Positions 17,233 to 26,461 of a DNA stretch of 64,000 bases are shown piece by piece; the stretch's first letter is position 1; each line of letters starts with the position of its first letter. The stretch covers positions 1,302,001 through 1,366,000 of the forward strand of contig OZ245920.1 of the NCBI GenBank assembly GCA_965229685.1, given 5' to 3'. Made by a program: the position numbers and the translations under genes. The DNA is from Pacificispira sp033344895 (lineage in GTDB: Bacteria > Pseudomonadota > Alphaproteobacteria > UBA8366 > Aestuariispiraceae). The notes beneath the pieces are model-generated. The model ran no database searches, was not told the DNA's origin, and saw only the letters and a program-made list of their open reading frames with translations.

Positions 17233-18561
17233 ATGCATCGCATGAAGTTCATTCGCCCGGTTGTGACGCTGATATCCGCCGCGCTGGTGCTTGGCGCCTG
17301 CGACTGGTTCGGTGACGAAGAGGCGCCGCCTCTGCCCGGAACCCGCATCGCCGTCATGGTTGTCGATACCGATGCGGAGCCCGACCCCCGGCTTTCCGAT
17401 CTGCGGGTCAAGCTGCCGGCGCCCTATGCGAATGACGCCTGGCCGCAGGGCGGTGGCTATCCTGATCATGCGATGCATCACCTGGAAGCAAACGACGTTC
17501 TGAAACAGGCCTGGCGCGTGTCCATCGGAAGTGGATCCGATGGCGATCGTCGGCTGCTGTCCGGCCCGATCGTTGCCGAAAACCGGGTCTATACGATGGA
17601 CTCCGATTTCGAGGTTCGTGCGTTCGATGCGGCCACGGGAAAGCGTATTTGGCGTTTCGAGCCGAAAATCCCGGATGAGGATGACGAGGCCTTCGGCGGC
17701 GGCATTGCCTATGCAGACCGCATGATCTTTGTGACGACCGGTTATGCACGGATCTTCGCCCTGAATGCCGAAACCGGTCAACTGATCTGGGAACAGAAGA
17801 CCCCGGGGCCGATCCGCGCGGCGCCGTCCATCGGCGAAGGCAAGGTCCTGGCGATTTCAATCGACAACCGCGTCACCGCCTATAATGCCGATACCGGTGA
17901 GGAAATCTGGTTCCATGCCGGGTTCGCCGAAACGGCGGGCCTGCTCGGCGGGGCCAGCGCGGCGGTGTCCGATCGTACCGCGATCGTACCCTATTCGTCG
18001 GGTGAGATTTACTCGTTGCGTCTGTCGACCGGACGGGCCAATTGGTCGGACAGTCTGGTGTCGGTCCGCCGCATCGATGCGCTGGCTTCCCTGGCTGATA
18101 TCCGTGGCCGTCCGATCATCGATCGCGACGTCGTCTATGCCATCAGTCATGGGGGCCGTATGGTCGCGCTGGACCTCGCCAGCGGTTCGCGCGCCTGGGA
18201 CCGCCGGATCGGCGGGACGCAGACCCCGTGGATTGCCGGTGAGTTCCTGTATGTCATTACCTCCGACCAGACGATCCTGTGCATGACGCGTCGGGGCGGG
18301 CGGGTACGCTGGGCGACGCCGCTGCCGAATTATGAGGACCCGGAAGATCTGGAGGATCCGATCACCTGGTCCGGTCCGGTTCTGGTCTCCGACCGGTTGC
18401 TGATCGGAAACTCGATCGGCGAACTTTGGTCGGTTTCCCCCTATGACGGAAAGCCGCTGGGGCGGATCGATCTGGGCGACCCGATCTTTGTGCCGCCGAT
18501 CGTTGCCAACGGCACCGTTTATGTTCAGACCGATGGTGGCGACCTGATCGCCCTGCGGTAA
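17233..18561 (+). CDS. bamB: Outer membrane protein assembly lipoprotein BamB (PQQ-like beta-propeller)
   Basis: BamB is a scaffold lipoprotein of the BAM complex that inserts beta-barrel proteins into the outer membrane. The 442-residue precursor has a signal peptide ending in the lipobox LVLGACDWF and then propeller repeats with the recurring blade ending seen in AFDAATGKRIWRF, ALNAETGQLIWEQ, AYNADTGEEIWFH and ALDLASGSRAWDR. This is the normal PQQ-like repeat signature. AAGGTG precedes the ATG. It is followed by der after 19 bases; the neighbour order yfgM-bamB-der supports the call. Confidence 0.92.
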   Translation: MHRMKFIRPVVTLISAALVLGACDWFGDEEAPPLPGTRIAVMVVDTDAEPDPRLSDLRVKLPAPYANDAWPQGGGYPDHAMHHLEANDVLKQAWRVSIGSGSDGDRRLLSGPIVAENRVYTMDSDFEVRAFDAATGKRIWRFEPKIPDEDDEAFGGGIAYADRMIFVTTGYARIFALNAETGQLIWEQKTPGPIRAAPSIGEGKVLAISIDNRVTAYNADTGEEIWFHAGFAETAGLLGGASAAVSDRTAIVPYSSGEIYSLRLSTGRANWSDSLVSVRRIDALASLADIRGRPIIDRDVVYAISHGGRMVALDLASGSRAWDRRIGGTQTPWIAGEFLYVITSDQTILCMTRRGGRVRWATPLPNYEDPEDLEDPITWSGPVLVSDRLLIGNSIGELWSVSPYDGKPLGRIDLGDPIFVPPIVANGTVYVQTDGGDLIALR

Positions 18562-18580
18562 CGCGTAGAAAGCTGGAATC

Positions 18581-20005
18581 ATGGCTGTAGTTGCCATTGT
18601 GGGCCGACCCAATGTCGGCAAATCGACGCTGTTCAACCGGCTGGTTGGCAAGCGCCTTGCCATTGTCGACGATACGCCGGGCGTGACCCGCGACCGTCGG
18701 GAAGGCGAAGGGCGCATCGCCGACATGCGGTTCCGGATTCTGGATACCGCCGGCTTCGAGGACGCCTATGACGACAGTCTGGAAGCCCGCATGCGGCGTC
18801 AGACGGAACAGGCCATTGCGGAGGCCGATGTCGCCCTGCTGCTGATTGACGCCCGTGCCGGTGTGACGCCGCTGGATGAGCGGTTCGCCGCTCTGTTGCG
18901 CAAGGGCCGTACGCCGGTCCTGCTGCTGGCCAACAAATGCGAGGGGCGCGCCGGACAACCGGGCCTCATGGAAGCCTATTCCCTTGGCTTTGGCGATCCG
19001 ATTCCGGTCTCCGCTGAGCACGGCGAAGGTCTGGGCGATCTGTATGACGCGCTTCAGGAGCATATCGGGCTGGGCGAGGCAGAGGCCCTTTCCGAAGCCG
19101 AGTTGCTGCGGCCGGAAATCGACGTGACGCTGAGCGACGACCCTGAAGCTGAGGATGTCGCGCCGCCCGAAGCAGGATCACCCGAGCGGCCGCTGCAGCT
19201 TGCCATCGTCGGACGGCCCAATGTCGGCAAGTCGACCCTGATCAACCGGTATCTGGGCGAAGACCGCCTGCTGACCGGTCCGGAAGCCGGGATTACGCGG
19301 GACTCCATTGCCGTCGACTGGAACTGGAAAGGCAAGAGTGTCCGACTGGTCGATACGGCCGGTCTGCGCCGTCGCGCTCGCGTAACCGAAAAGGTGGAGA
19401 AGCTGTCCGCCGCGGATACCCGTCGCGCCATTGACTTCGCAGAAGTCGTCGTCCTGCTGCTCGACGCCGACGACATGCTGGAGAAACAGGATCTGACCAT
19501 CGCACGTCAGGTCATCGACGAGGGGCGCGCGCTGATCGTTGCCGCGAACAAGTGGGATGCCGTCAAGGATCGTGAGGCGGCCCTGCAGAAGCTGCGCGAC
19601 CGGCTGCAGACCTCGCTGACGCAGTTGCGCGGCGTTCCGGTCGTGACCCTGTCCGCCAAGGAAGGCCGCAATCTGGACAAGCTTCTGTCCGAGGCGTTTC
19701 GCATCCACACCCTATGGAACAAGCGGATATCGACCGCCAAGCTGAACCAGTGGCTGGAAGGCATGGTCGCGACCCATCCGCCGCCCCTGTCCAAGGGGCG
19801 CCGCATCAAGATCCGCTACATGACCCAGGCCAAGACCCGTCCGCCGACATTCGCGATCTTCGCGTCCCAGGCGGAAAACCTGCCGGAAGCGTATATCCGC
19901 TACCTCAGCAATGGCTTGCGCGCGGATTTCGGTCTGGATGGAGTGCCGTTGCGCCTGCATATCCGGCAGGGTAAGAACCCGTTCCAACCAACCAAAAGGC
20001 GGTGA
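18581..20005 (+). CDS. der: Ribosome biogenesis GTPase Der (EngA)
   Basis: Der is an essential GTPase with two tandem G domains that acts in assembly of the 50S ribosomal subunit. The 474-residue product has two P-loops (GRPNVGKST near residue 8 and again near 210), two DTAG/DTAGL motifs, NKCE and NKWD specificity motifs, and the C-terminal KH-like domain (THPPPLSKGRRIKIRYMTQ). The linker between the G domains is acidic. Length and motifs are typical. It lies in the yfgM-bamB-der cluster and is followed seven bases later by a lipoprotein gene. Confidence 0.97.
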   Translation: MAVVAIVGRPNVGKSTLFNRLVGKRLAIVDDTPGVTRDRREGEGRIADMRFRILDTAGFEDAYDDSLEARMRRQTEQAIAEADVALLLIDARAGVTPLDERFAALLRKGRTPVLLLANKCEGRAGQPGLMEAYSLGFGDPIPVSAEHGEGLGDLYDALQEHIGLGEAEALSEAELLRPEIDVTLSDDPEAEDVAPPEAGSPERPLQLAIVGRPNVGKSTLINRYLGEDRLLTGPEAGITRDSIAVDWNWKGKSVRLVDTAGLRRRARVTEKVEKLSAADTRRAIDFAEVVVLLLDADDMLEKQDLTIARQVIDEGRALIVAANKWDAVKDREAALQKLRDRLQTSLTQLRGVPVVTLSAKEGRNLDKLLSEAFRIHTLWNKRISTAKLNQWLEGMVATHPPPLSKGRRIKIRYMTQAKTRPPTFAIFASQAENLPEAYIRYLSNGLRADFGLDGVPLRLHIRQGKNPFQPTKRR

Positions 20006-20012
20006 GGCATCA

Positions 20013-20435
20013 ATGCGGATCAGCGGGCGGAAAATCGGATTGGCGGCCTTGGGGTTGGCCGGATTGCTGGCCCTGTCGGCCTGCGATTCGGTGCAGGGGG
20101 CGAGACTGTTCACCCCGACCTCCACCAAATACGACGGTGCCTGGATCGGTCTGATGACTCTCGGCCTGCGTCAGCCGGAATGCCGTCTGCGCCGCGGCGG
20201 CCTGCGCATCCGCATCGAAGGCGGCCAGATGAAAGGCCAGGCGCGCTTTGACACCACAGCGGGCGAATTCGAAGGCGTCGTCGACGAAGACGGCACCATC
20301 CGCTACGCGACCCTGACCGGCCAATATGCCAAGGACGATGTCGAGTTCACCGGCACTTTCGGAGAAGACTCCGCCAAGGGCGTCTGGCAGAACAAGGTCT
20401 GCCGCGGGGAATGGTCGCTGAAGAAAGCGCGGTGA
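20013..20435 (+). CDS. Small lipoprotein of unknown function
   Basis: A 140-residue precursor with a basic N-terminus, a hydrophobic stretch and the lipobox LLALSACDS, so a membrane-anchored lipoprotein is expected. The mature part is beta-rich, with YDGAWIGLMTL, CRLRRGGLRIRIEGGQMKGQARF and the paired cysteines in PECRLRRG and NKVCRGEW that may form a disulphide. The shape suggests a small beta-sandwich or lipocalin-like domain, but I do not recognise the family. GTGAGG precedes the ATG. It starts seven bases after der and is probably transcribed with it. Confidence 0.75.
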   Translation: MRISGRKIGLAALGLAGLLALSACDSVQGARLFTPTSTKYDGAWIGLMTLGLRQPECRLRRGGLRIRIEGGQMKGQARFDTTAGEFEGVVDEDGTIRYATLTGQYAKDDVEFTGTFGEDSAKGVWQNKVCRGEWSLKKAR

Positions 20436-20444
20436 GCGGCGGCG

Positions 20445-21119
20445 TTAAGCCGCCGCTTCCACGAATAGATCGGTGATCCCCGCATTTTCCGGGTCGATCT
20501 GCGTATCGGGCGGTTCGCCGGGATAGGCTTCCGTGCGCAGCTTGGTGGCCATCGGGCCCGGGTCGATCAGGTGGGCTTCGACCGGCGATTTGGCCAGTTC
20601 CATGGCATAGCACTTTACCAACGCTTCCAGGCCGGCCTTGGACGCGGCGTAGGCGCTCCAGAAGGCCTTGGGGACCGATCCGGCCTCACAGGTCGGGAAG
20701 ATTGCGCGGCCGGCCTCTGACAGGCGCAGCAGCGGATCGAAGGCCCGGATCAGGCGCTGGTTAACGGTGAGGTTCAGGAACAGGGTGCGTTCCCAGGTCT
20801 TGGCGTCGATATGATGGGCGGGCGACAATACGCCGAGCTGCGCCGCAGCGCCGACCAGGATATCCAGCTTGCCGAAGCGTTGATGCACCGAGGCCGCCAC
20901 CATGTCGATCTTGTCGGCCTCATAAAGGTCGAGCGGGGCCAGTGTGGCCTGGCCGCCGGCAGCACGGATGGCGTCGTCGACTTCTTCCAGTCCGCCCTGC
21001 GTGCGGGCGATCAGGATGACATGGGCGCCTTCGGCGGCATAACGTTTGGCAATGGCGGCACCCAGGCCGCGGCTCGCGCCCGTCACCAGGGCGAGACGGC
21101 CTTCAAGACGTTTGGACAT
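20445..21119 (-). CDS. SDR family NAD(P)-dependent oxidoreductase (atypical catalytic serine)
   Basis: A 224-residue short-chain dehydrogenase/reductase. The Rossmann cofactor motif TGASRGLG lies at 13-20 and the catalytic Y-x-x-x-K is Tyr157 and Lys161 (YAASK). The residue thirteen positions before the tyrosine, normally serine, is Cys144 in IFPTCEAG, so catalysis may be altered. The N-terminus and length fit a complete enzyme. It lies eight bases downstream of purF on the same strand and may be co-transcribed with it. The substrate is unknown. Confidence 0.84.
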   Translation of the reverse strand: MSKRLEGRLALVTGASRGLGAAIAKRYAAEGAHVILIARTQGGLEEVDDAIRAAGGQATLAPLDLYEADKIDMVAASVHQRFGKLDILVGAAAQLGVLSPAHHIDAKTWERTLFLNLTVNQRLIRAFDPLLRLSEAGRAIFPTCEAGSVPKAFWSAYAASKAGLEALVKCYAMELAKSPVEAHLIDPGPMATKLRTEAYPGEPPDTQIDPENAGITDLFVEAAA

Positions 21120-21127
21120 GGGGACCC

Positions 21128-22624
21128 TTATCCGGCTTTCTGTTCACGCAGGAGAGAGAGTTGGGCGGGATTTTCGCCGCGCTCGTCGAAATCTGTCAGC
21201 TTGATCGGATAGTCGCCGGAGAAACAGGCGTCGCAATAGGCGGGCTTCTCGCTATCCCGGCCCGGCAGTCCCATGGCGCGGTATAGCCCATCCATCGAAA
21301 TGAAGGTCAGCGTGTCACAGCCGATCGCTTCGCGCATTTCCTCGCGGGTCATGCGGGCGGCCATGAGCTGATTGCGCTCGGGCGTGTCGACACCGTAATA
21401 GCAGCTATGGGTCGTCGGCGGGCTGGCGATGCACATATGCACCTTGGTGGCACCGGCGGAGCGCATCATTTCGACAATCTTGCGCGACGTGGTGCCGCGC
21501 ACGATGGAATCGTCGACCAGAACCACCTTTTTGCCTTCGACGACGGCGCGGTTGGCATTGTGCTTCAACTTCACGCCCAGATGCCGGATTTCATCGGTCG
21601 GTTCAATGAAGGTGCGGCCGACATAGTGATTCCGGATGATACCGTATTGGAACGGGACACCGCTTTCCTCGGCATAGCCGATGGCGCTGGGCACGCCGCT
21701 ATCCGGAATTGGCACCACGACATCGGCATCCACCGGATATTCGCGCGCCAGTTCGCGGCCGATCGCCTTGCGTGCCTCATAGACGGAATGCCCCTCGACG
21801 ATGCTGTCCGGGCGCGAGAAGTAGATGTATTCGAAGACGCAGAACCGTTCCTGAATCTTGGGGAAGGGGAACTGGCTGTGGACGCCCTTCTCGTCGATGA
21901 CGATCAACTCGCCGGGCTGCACGTCGCGGACCTTTTCCGCGCCGATGATGTCGAAGGCGCAGGTTTCTGAGGCCAGCATGTAGGCCGTGGTGCCTTTGGA
22001 AGGCTCGTGCAGCTTGCCGAGGACCAGCGGACGTACCCCCGCCGGATCGCGCACGCCGATCAGCTTCTTGCGGCTCAGGCAGACCAGCGAATAGGCCCCT
22101 TCGACCCGGCGCAGGGCGGCGACCAGACGCTCGGTCAGCGTTCCCTGGGCGTGGGCCATCAGGTGGATCAGCGTTTCTGTATCGGTGGTCGACTGGAAGA
22201 TCGCGCCGTTCTGGACCAGTTCCTTGCGCAGATGCAGGGCGTTGGTCAGGTTGCCGTTATGGGCGACCGCCAGGCCGCCGAACTCGAAATCGGCAAACAG
22301 CGGCTGGATGTTGCGCACCATGGGGTCGCCGGTCGTCGAATAGCGATTGTGCCCGATCGCGGCGAAGCCATTCAGCTTCTCGACGATCCCCCGGTCCTTG
22401 TCGAAAACGTCGCCGACATGGCCCAACTCGCGGTGCGCGTTGAATTCCCTGCCGTCGTAGCAGACGATCCCGGTCGCCTCCTGGCCGCGGTGCTGCAGGG
22501 CGTGGAGGCCCAACGCGGTGTGTTTCGAGGCGTCTTCCGTCCCGTAGATGCCGAAGATCGCGCATTCTTCGTGCAGCTTGTCGTCATCGAACGGGTTGTT
22601 GCCGAAGTCTGTCGCCATCGTCAT
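21128..22624 (-). CDS. purF: Amidophosphoribosyltransferase PurF
   Basis: PurF catalyses the first step of purine synthesis, making phosphoribosylamine from PRPP and glutamine. The 498-residue protein has an N-terminal glutamine amidotransferase domain whose nucleophile is Cys21 (HEECAIFG), implying a short propeptide, and a PRPP-binding domain (VVLVDDSIVRGTT). Cysteines in SETCAFD, HSCYYGVD and the pair CDACFSGDYP match the [4Fe-4S]-containing Bacillus-type enzyme. AGGA precedes the ATG. It follows cvpA by six bases, the conserved cvpA-purF order. Confidence 0.96.
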   Translation of the reverse strand: MTMATDFGNNPFDDDKLHEECAIFGIYGTEDASKHTALGLHALQHRGQEATGIVCYDGREFNAHRELGHVGDVFDKDRGIVEKLNGFAAIGHNRYSTTGDPMVRNIQPLFADFEFGGLAVAHNGNLTNALHLRKELVQNGAIFQSTTDTETLIHLMAHAQGTLTERLVAALRRVEGAYSLVCLSRKKLIGVRDPAGVRPLVLGKLHEPSKGTTAYMLASETCAFDIIGAEKVRDVQPGELIVIDEKGVHSQFPFPKIQERFCVFEYIYFSRPDSIVEGHSVYEARKAIGRELAREYPVDADVVVPIPDSGVPSAIGYAEESGVPFQYGIIRNHYVGRTFIEPTDEIRHLGVKLKHNANRAVVEGKKVVLVDDSIVRGTTSRKIVEMMRSAGATKVHMCIASPPTTHSCYYGVDTPERNQLMAARMTREEMREAIGCDTLTFISMDGLYRAMGLPGRDSEKPAYCDACFSGDYPIKLTDFDERGENPAQLSLLREQKAG

Positions 22625-22630
22625 CGGTTC

Positions 22631-23296
22631 CTATTGGTTGTCCGAACTGTCGATCACTTGCTGAATGCCCTGATTGGTTTCAGGTGTGTATCCGGCGTCG
22701 CCGCCTGATGTACCACTTTCGACGGGCGGCTGCATCACGTCCTTTAGCCCCTCGATGGTATTCACGGTCTGGCGACCCTGCTCCAGCTTCTGCAGGATGT
22801 ATCCGCCGACGTCCTGCGGCAGCGCCTCCAGAATCTGAACCCCGCCCGCACGGACCAGTTCGTAGCTCCGGCTTTCCCGGACGCTCTCGGGGATGGATCC
22901 TTCATCGAAGATCAGGACCGATCCGACCAGCACCGCACAGCATACCAGATAGCCGACGCCAAGCCCTGCGACGAATCCGAGCGCCCGATTGACCGATCCA
23001 AGCGGACTTTCCTTCGCAACATGGGACAGGACGGAACTGACGATCATCAGCAATACCAGCGATCCGGCGAAGAGGCCGGCTCCGGCCGCGATGTCAGCGA
23101 AGAGTTCCTGTTCGATCTGTTCGCGGGCGAAGGCCTGGGCATGCGGATAGCCCAGGATCGTGACAGCCAGGGCCCCGACCCAGGCGCCGATCCCGGTGAC
23201 CAGCCCGACGAAACCCCAGAAGGCGGCCAGAAGACCGAACAGGGCAATGCCGCCCAGTACGATCATGTCCGTTACCGTGAAGGGAAGATCTTCCAT
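22631..23296 (-). CDS. cvpA: CvpA family membrane protein
   Basis: A 221-residue inner-membrane protein with four hydrophobic segments in the first 130 residues (VTDMIVLGGIALFGLLAAFWGF and following), typical of CvpA, named from colicin V production and often linked to envelope stress and purF. The C-terminal third is soluble and Gln/Gly-rich (VIDSSDNQ end). GGAGG precedes the ATG. Position directly upstream of purF is the usual arrangement. The biochemical activity of the family is not settled. Confidence 0.9.
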   Translation of the reverse strand: MEDLPFTVTDMIVLGGIALFGLLAAFWGFVGLVTGIGAWVGALAVTILGYPHAQAFAREQIEQELFADIAAGAGLFAGSLVLLMIVSSVLSHVAKESPLGSVNRALGFVAGLGVGYLVCCAVLVGSVLIFDEGSIPESVRESRSYELVRAGGVQILEALPQDVGGYILQKLEQGRQTVNTIEGLKDVMQPPVESGTSGGDAGYTPETNQGIQQVIDSSDNQ

Positions 23297-23379
23297 TCAG
23301 AACCTCCGCCGGTCTGACGCCGCACGCGCCACGATCCGGGAACCGGGTTTCACTCCATCCAGTACCGCCGCGCCGACCG

Positions 23380-24801
23380 TCACCGGCGGGCATCCGCGTC
23401 CAGGATCCGGATCGGACCGTCCGCCGCGGCTTCCAGTCGACGGATCAGGGCGCCGACATCCGCGACCGCCGTCACGGTCATATCCGATCCCTTCCGGGCA
23501 TCCTTCGCGCTGCGCCCTTTCGGGGCAATCGCGTGATTGAAACCCAGCTTGGCGGCCTCCTTCAATCGGGCGTCCGGCCGTCCCACGGCCCGAACCTCGC
23601 CTGAAAGTCCGACTTCGCCGAACAGGACCGTCGATCCCGTTACCGGCACACCGGTCAGAGAGGAGACTATTGCCGCCGCGACTGCCAGATCCGCCGCAGG
23701 CTCGCCGATACGCAGGCCACCCGCGACGTTCAGATACACATCGCGGCCCGATAAATCCAGCCCTCCGCGCGCTTCCAGCACGGCCAGCAGCATCGCCAGT
23801 CGGTTGTTGTCCCATCCGACCACGGCGCGGCGCGGCGTACCGTAGGCGGACGGGGCGACCAGGGCCTGTATTTCGACCAGCATCGGGCGCGACCCTTCGA
23901 TCCCCGCGAAGACGGCCGCGCCCGCAACGCCGTCCTGACGATCGGCCAGAAAAAGCGCCGAGGGGTTCTTCACTTCCTCCAGGCCGCGTTCGGTCATGTC
24001 GAAGACACCGATTTCGTCCGTCGGGCCAAAACGGTTCTTCACCCCGCGGAGAATGCGGAAGGGATGGCCGCGTTCCCCCTCGAAATACAGGACCGTGTCG
24101 ACCATGTGTTCGAGAACCCGCGGCCCGGCGATGGCGCCTTCCTTCGTGACATGGCCGACCAGCAGCAGCGCGATGCCCCTTCGCTTGGCAACCCGGATCA
24201 GTTCCTGGGACGAGGCCCGGACCTGACCCACCGTGCCCGGGGCGGAATCGATCAGATCCACATACATTGTCTGAATGGAATCGATGATCGCGACCTTCGG
24301 TCCGTCCGGCTTGTCCAGAGACGCGACGATGTCCCGGACTGACGTTGCGGAGGCCAGATCGACGCGGGCTTCCGACACGTTCAGACGCGTTGCCCGCATG
24401 CGGATCTGGTCTATGGCTTCCTCGCCGGAGATATAGGCGACGGGTGCCTGAACGGATAATGCGGCGGCGGCCTGCAGCAGCAGGGTCGACTTTCCGATCC
24501 CGGGATCGCCGCCGATCAAGGTTGCCGATCCGTCGACCAGCCCCCCGCCCAGGACACGGTCCAGTTCCGCGATACCCGATGTCAGGCGCGGGCGCTGCTC
24601 AGACGTGCCTTTCAGGGAGACGAAGTCGATGGATTTTCCCGATCCGCCGGTGCCGGACCGCTTGCCGCCGCCAATGGGCGCCGATTCCACGGTCTCCTCG
24701 ACGATAGAGTTCCAGGCGTCGCAGGCCTCGCACTTGCCGACCCAGCGGGGATGTACCGCGCCGCAGGACTGGCAGACATAGGACGTCTTTGTGCGGGCCA
24801 T
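23380..24801 (-). CDS. radA: DNA repair protein RadA
   Basis: RadA (Sms) is a RecA-like ATPase and helicase that helps branch migration during recombination. The 473-residue product has the N-terminal four-cysteine zinc finger (Cys10, Cys13, Cys24, Cys27), Walker A in GGDPGIGKST, the family KNRFG motif (GVKNRFGPTDEIGVF) and the C-terminal Lon-protease-like domain (VNVAGGLRIGEPAADLAVAAA). All hallmarks are intact. It is followed by cvpA 83 bases downstream and may be co-transcribed with cvpA-purF. Confidence 0.96.
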   Translation of the reverse strand: MARTKTSYVCQSCGAVHPRWVGKCEACDAWNSIVEETVESAPIGGGKRSGTGGSGKSIDFVSLKGTSEQRPRLTSGIAELDRVLGGGLVDGSATLIGGDPGIGKSTLLLQAAAALSVQAPVAYISGEEAIDQIRMRATRLNVSEARVDLASATSVRDIVASLDKPDGPKVAIIDSIQTMYVDLIDSAPGTVGQVRASSQELIRVAKRRGIALLLVGHVTKEGAIAGPRVLEHMVDTVLYFEGERGHPFRILRGVKNRFGPTDEIGVFDMTERGLEEVKNPSALFLADRQDGVAGAAVFAGIEGSRPMLVEIQALVAPSAYGTPRRAVVGWDNNRLAMLLAVLEARGGLDLSGRDVYLNVAGGLRIGEPAADLAVAAAIVSSLTGVPVTGSTVLFGEVGLSGEVRAVGRPDARLKEAAKLGFNHAIAPKGRSAKDARKGSDMTVTAVADVGALIRRLEAAADGPIRILDADARR

Positions 24802-25018
24802 GGTCGACCGTGCGATCCTTCAGATTTGTGACGGGCTCACGGTGCCGACTTATCCCACAGTCACCATGCTTGCAACGACGGTCTCCCGATTCGGATGGAA
24901 GGTGGAAGTTTCGCGGCTCGAATCATGTGCATTTTTACCGGCATTAACCTTAAGACTCCGGAAAGGCTTTCGATGTACGTTCGTCCCTTAAAAAACGTTT
25001 CGGGTGTGGGATCAGGCA

Positions 25019-25792
25019 ATGCCAATGTTGGATGAAGAGCTGTTTCAACAGCTCCAGACAGAGTTTCTCGATACAACGGATGACGCGCTGGATCAGCTGG
25101 AGGCCGCGGTCGACGGCGCTGTGCGGGGCGGAGGCGACCCCCAGGCCGCGCTTCTGGCCGTGCGGCGTCAGGCCCATTCGATCAAAGGCATGTCGGCGTC
25201 ATTCGGGTTCAACGTGTGCAGTGCCATCGCACACCGGCTGGAGGATTTCCTGGATGAGGAAACCTCGCTGACGCCCGAGATGGCGCGCAACATTGGAAAA
25301 TTCACCGATCGCATTCGGGAAATTGCCCGGGCGGGCAGTGAACCGGCGGCGGATGCCGCGGCGGAACTGCTGCGCTCCCTGCCGGCACGGCGTCCGTCGC
25401 CTGATATCACGGTCACCGCGGTCGATATCGAGGTTTTGATCGGCGTGCCGTCCAACCTGACGGCCAAGATCGTACGCGATGTCCTGCAGAATTGCGGCTT
25501 CCGCGTCATGCGGGCGGCCACGATGATCGATTGTTTCACCCTCGCGGTGCGGGCACGGCCGGATGCAATGCTGTTTGCCATGACGTTGGACGAGTTGTCC
25601 GGCGCCGATCTGGCGCGTGCCTTTCATGCCATGCCGGCGACCAATTCCGTCCCGATCGGCGTCCTGACAAGCTTTGCCCTCGACCATGCCGCCTTCCAGG
25701 ATATGCCTGCAGGGATCTCCATCGTTCGGATCGGCAAGCAGCATTTCGACGGCGACATGGCCGAGTTCCTGGCCCGCATCGAAGTCGGCTGA
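25019..25792 (+). CDS. Hpt-domain protein with a degenerate receiver-like C-terminal domain
   Basis: A 257-residue protein. The N-terminal Hpt domain has the phospho-acceptor His53 in RRQAHSIKGMSASFGF. A second domain (about 135-255) has receiver-like alternation, but the usual Asp acceptor site reads LFAMTLDEL, with no Asp at the expected strand end, while a Lys in VRIGKQHF is kept. It therefore looks like a pseudo-receiver. The ATG at 25019 is preferred over a GTG at 25004 and an ATG at 25025, on weak evidence. It is divergent from radA and near no kinase gene, so its relay partner is unknown. Confidence 0.78.
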   Translation: MPMLDEELFQQLQTEFLDTTDDALDQLEAAVDGAVRGGGDPQAALLAVRRQAHSIKGMSASFGFNVCSAIAHRLEDFLDEETSLTPEMARNIGKFTDRIREIARAGSEPAADAAAELLRSLPARRPSPDITVTAVDIEVLIGVPSNLTAKIVRDVLQNCGFRVMRAATMIDCFTLAVRARPDAMLFAMTLDELSGADLARAFHAMPATNSVPIGVLTSFALDHAAFQDMPAGISIVRIGKQHFDGDMAEFLARIEVG

Positions 25793-25817
25793 CCGTAAGG
25801 CCAGCCTCCCTTCGCGG

Positions 25818-26273
25818 TTAGGGCACTGCTTCCAGTGTCATATGCGGTCGACCGTCGGACGTCTTCTCGTTCGTCGTGCCGTCTTGGCGAAGATTCAGGG
25901 TTATCCGCTTTCGCAGGGCCGAGAAGCTGTCGAATTGAACGACGTCCACCGGTTCGTCCAGATCAAGCGTCACTCTGAACAGATTGAGGGCCGCGCGGGT
26001 CTGGACGCTCAGGATCGTTGCTTGAAACGCCTGTCCGAGATACCGGCCGGAAACCCGGCTGCCGATCTGGTATGGGCACGGCGGCAGTGGGGCCGGCTGG
26101 TCGGCAATTGCCTGCAGGGTGTTCCAGTCGCGGTACCCGTATTGGGCCGCCAGCAGTTCCAGGGCCACACTGTGAGACACGGGCTGTTGCCGTGCATTCA
26201 AGCCGGATCTCAAGCGTTTTGCCTGTTCCTTGAGTTCCGACACATCTGGTATTCGGGATTGGGTATTGGACAT
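25818..26273 (-). CDS. Glyoxalase-related domain protein
   Basis: A 151-residue protein. The N-terminal pattern VSELKEQAKRLRSGLNARQ followed by SHSVALELLAAQYGYRDWNTLQA is the signature of the glyoxalase-related domain family (often annotated glyoxalase superfamily). The C-terminal part (YQIGSRVSGRYLGQAFQATILSV) is beta-rich and could bind a ligand or RNA. The ATG at 26273 has GGAGG seven bases upstream; an upstream frame start is less likely. No catalytic metal site is obvious. Family call is reasonable, function unknown. Confidence 0.75.
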   Translation of the reverse strand: MSNTQSRIPDVSELKEQAKRLRSGLNARQQPVSHSVALELLAAQYGYRDWNTLQAIADQPAPLPPCPYQIGSRVSGRYLGQAFQATILSVQTRAALNLFRVTLDLDEPVDVVQFDSFSALRKRITLNLRQDGTTNEKTSDGRPHMTLEAVP

Positions 26274-26461
26274 TCGTTTGCCTCCGTCAGGACATTCCAC
26301 GGAAACCGAACGGGGCTCGCATTGCCGTTACGCCGCGGAAATCCGGATCGCGGTCAAACGAATGAAATATGAGGCTTCACCATGGCTTTCGCCTGCGAGC
26401 GGCAGGGGCCTCGACCCGGACGTGGTTATCGCGGAAAATCGCTGTGGGTGTCAACCGGCAC

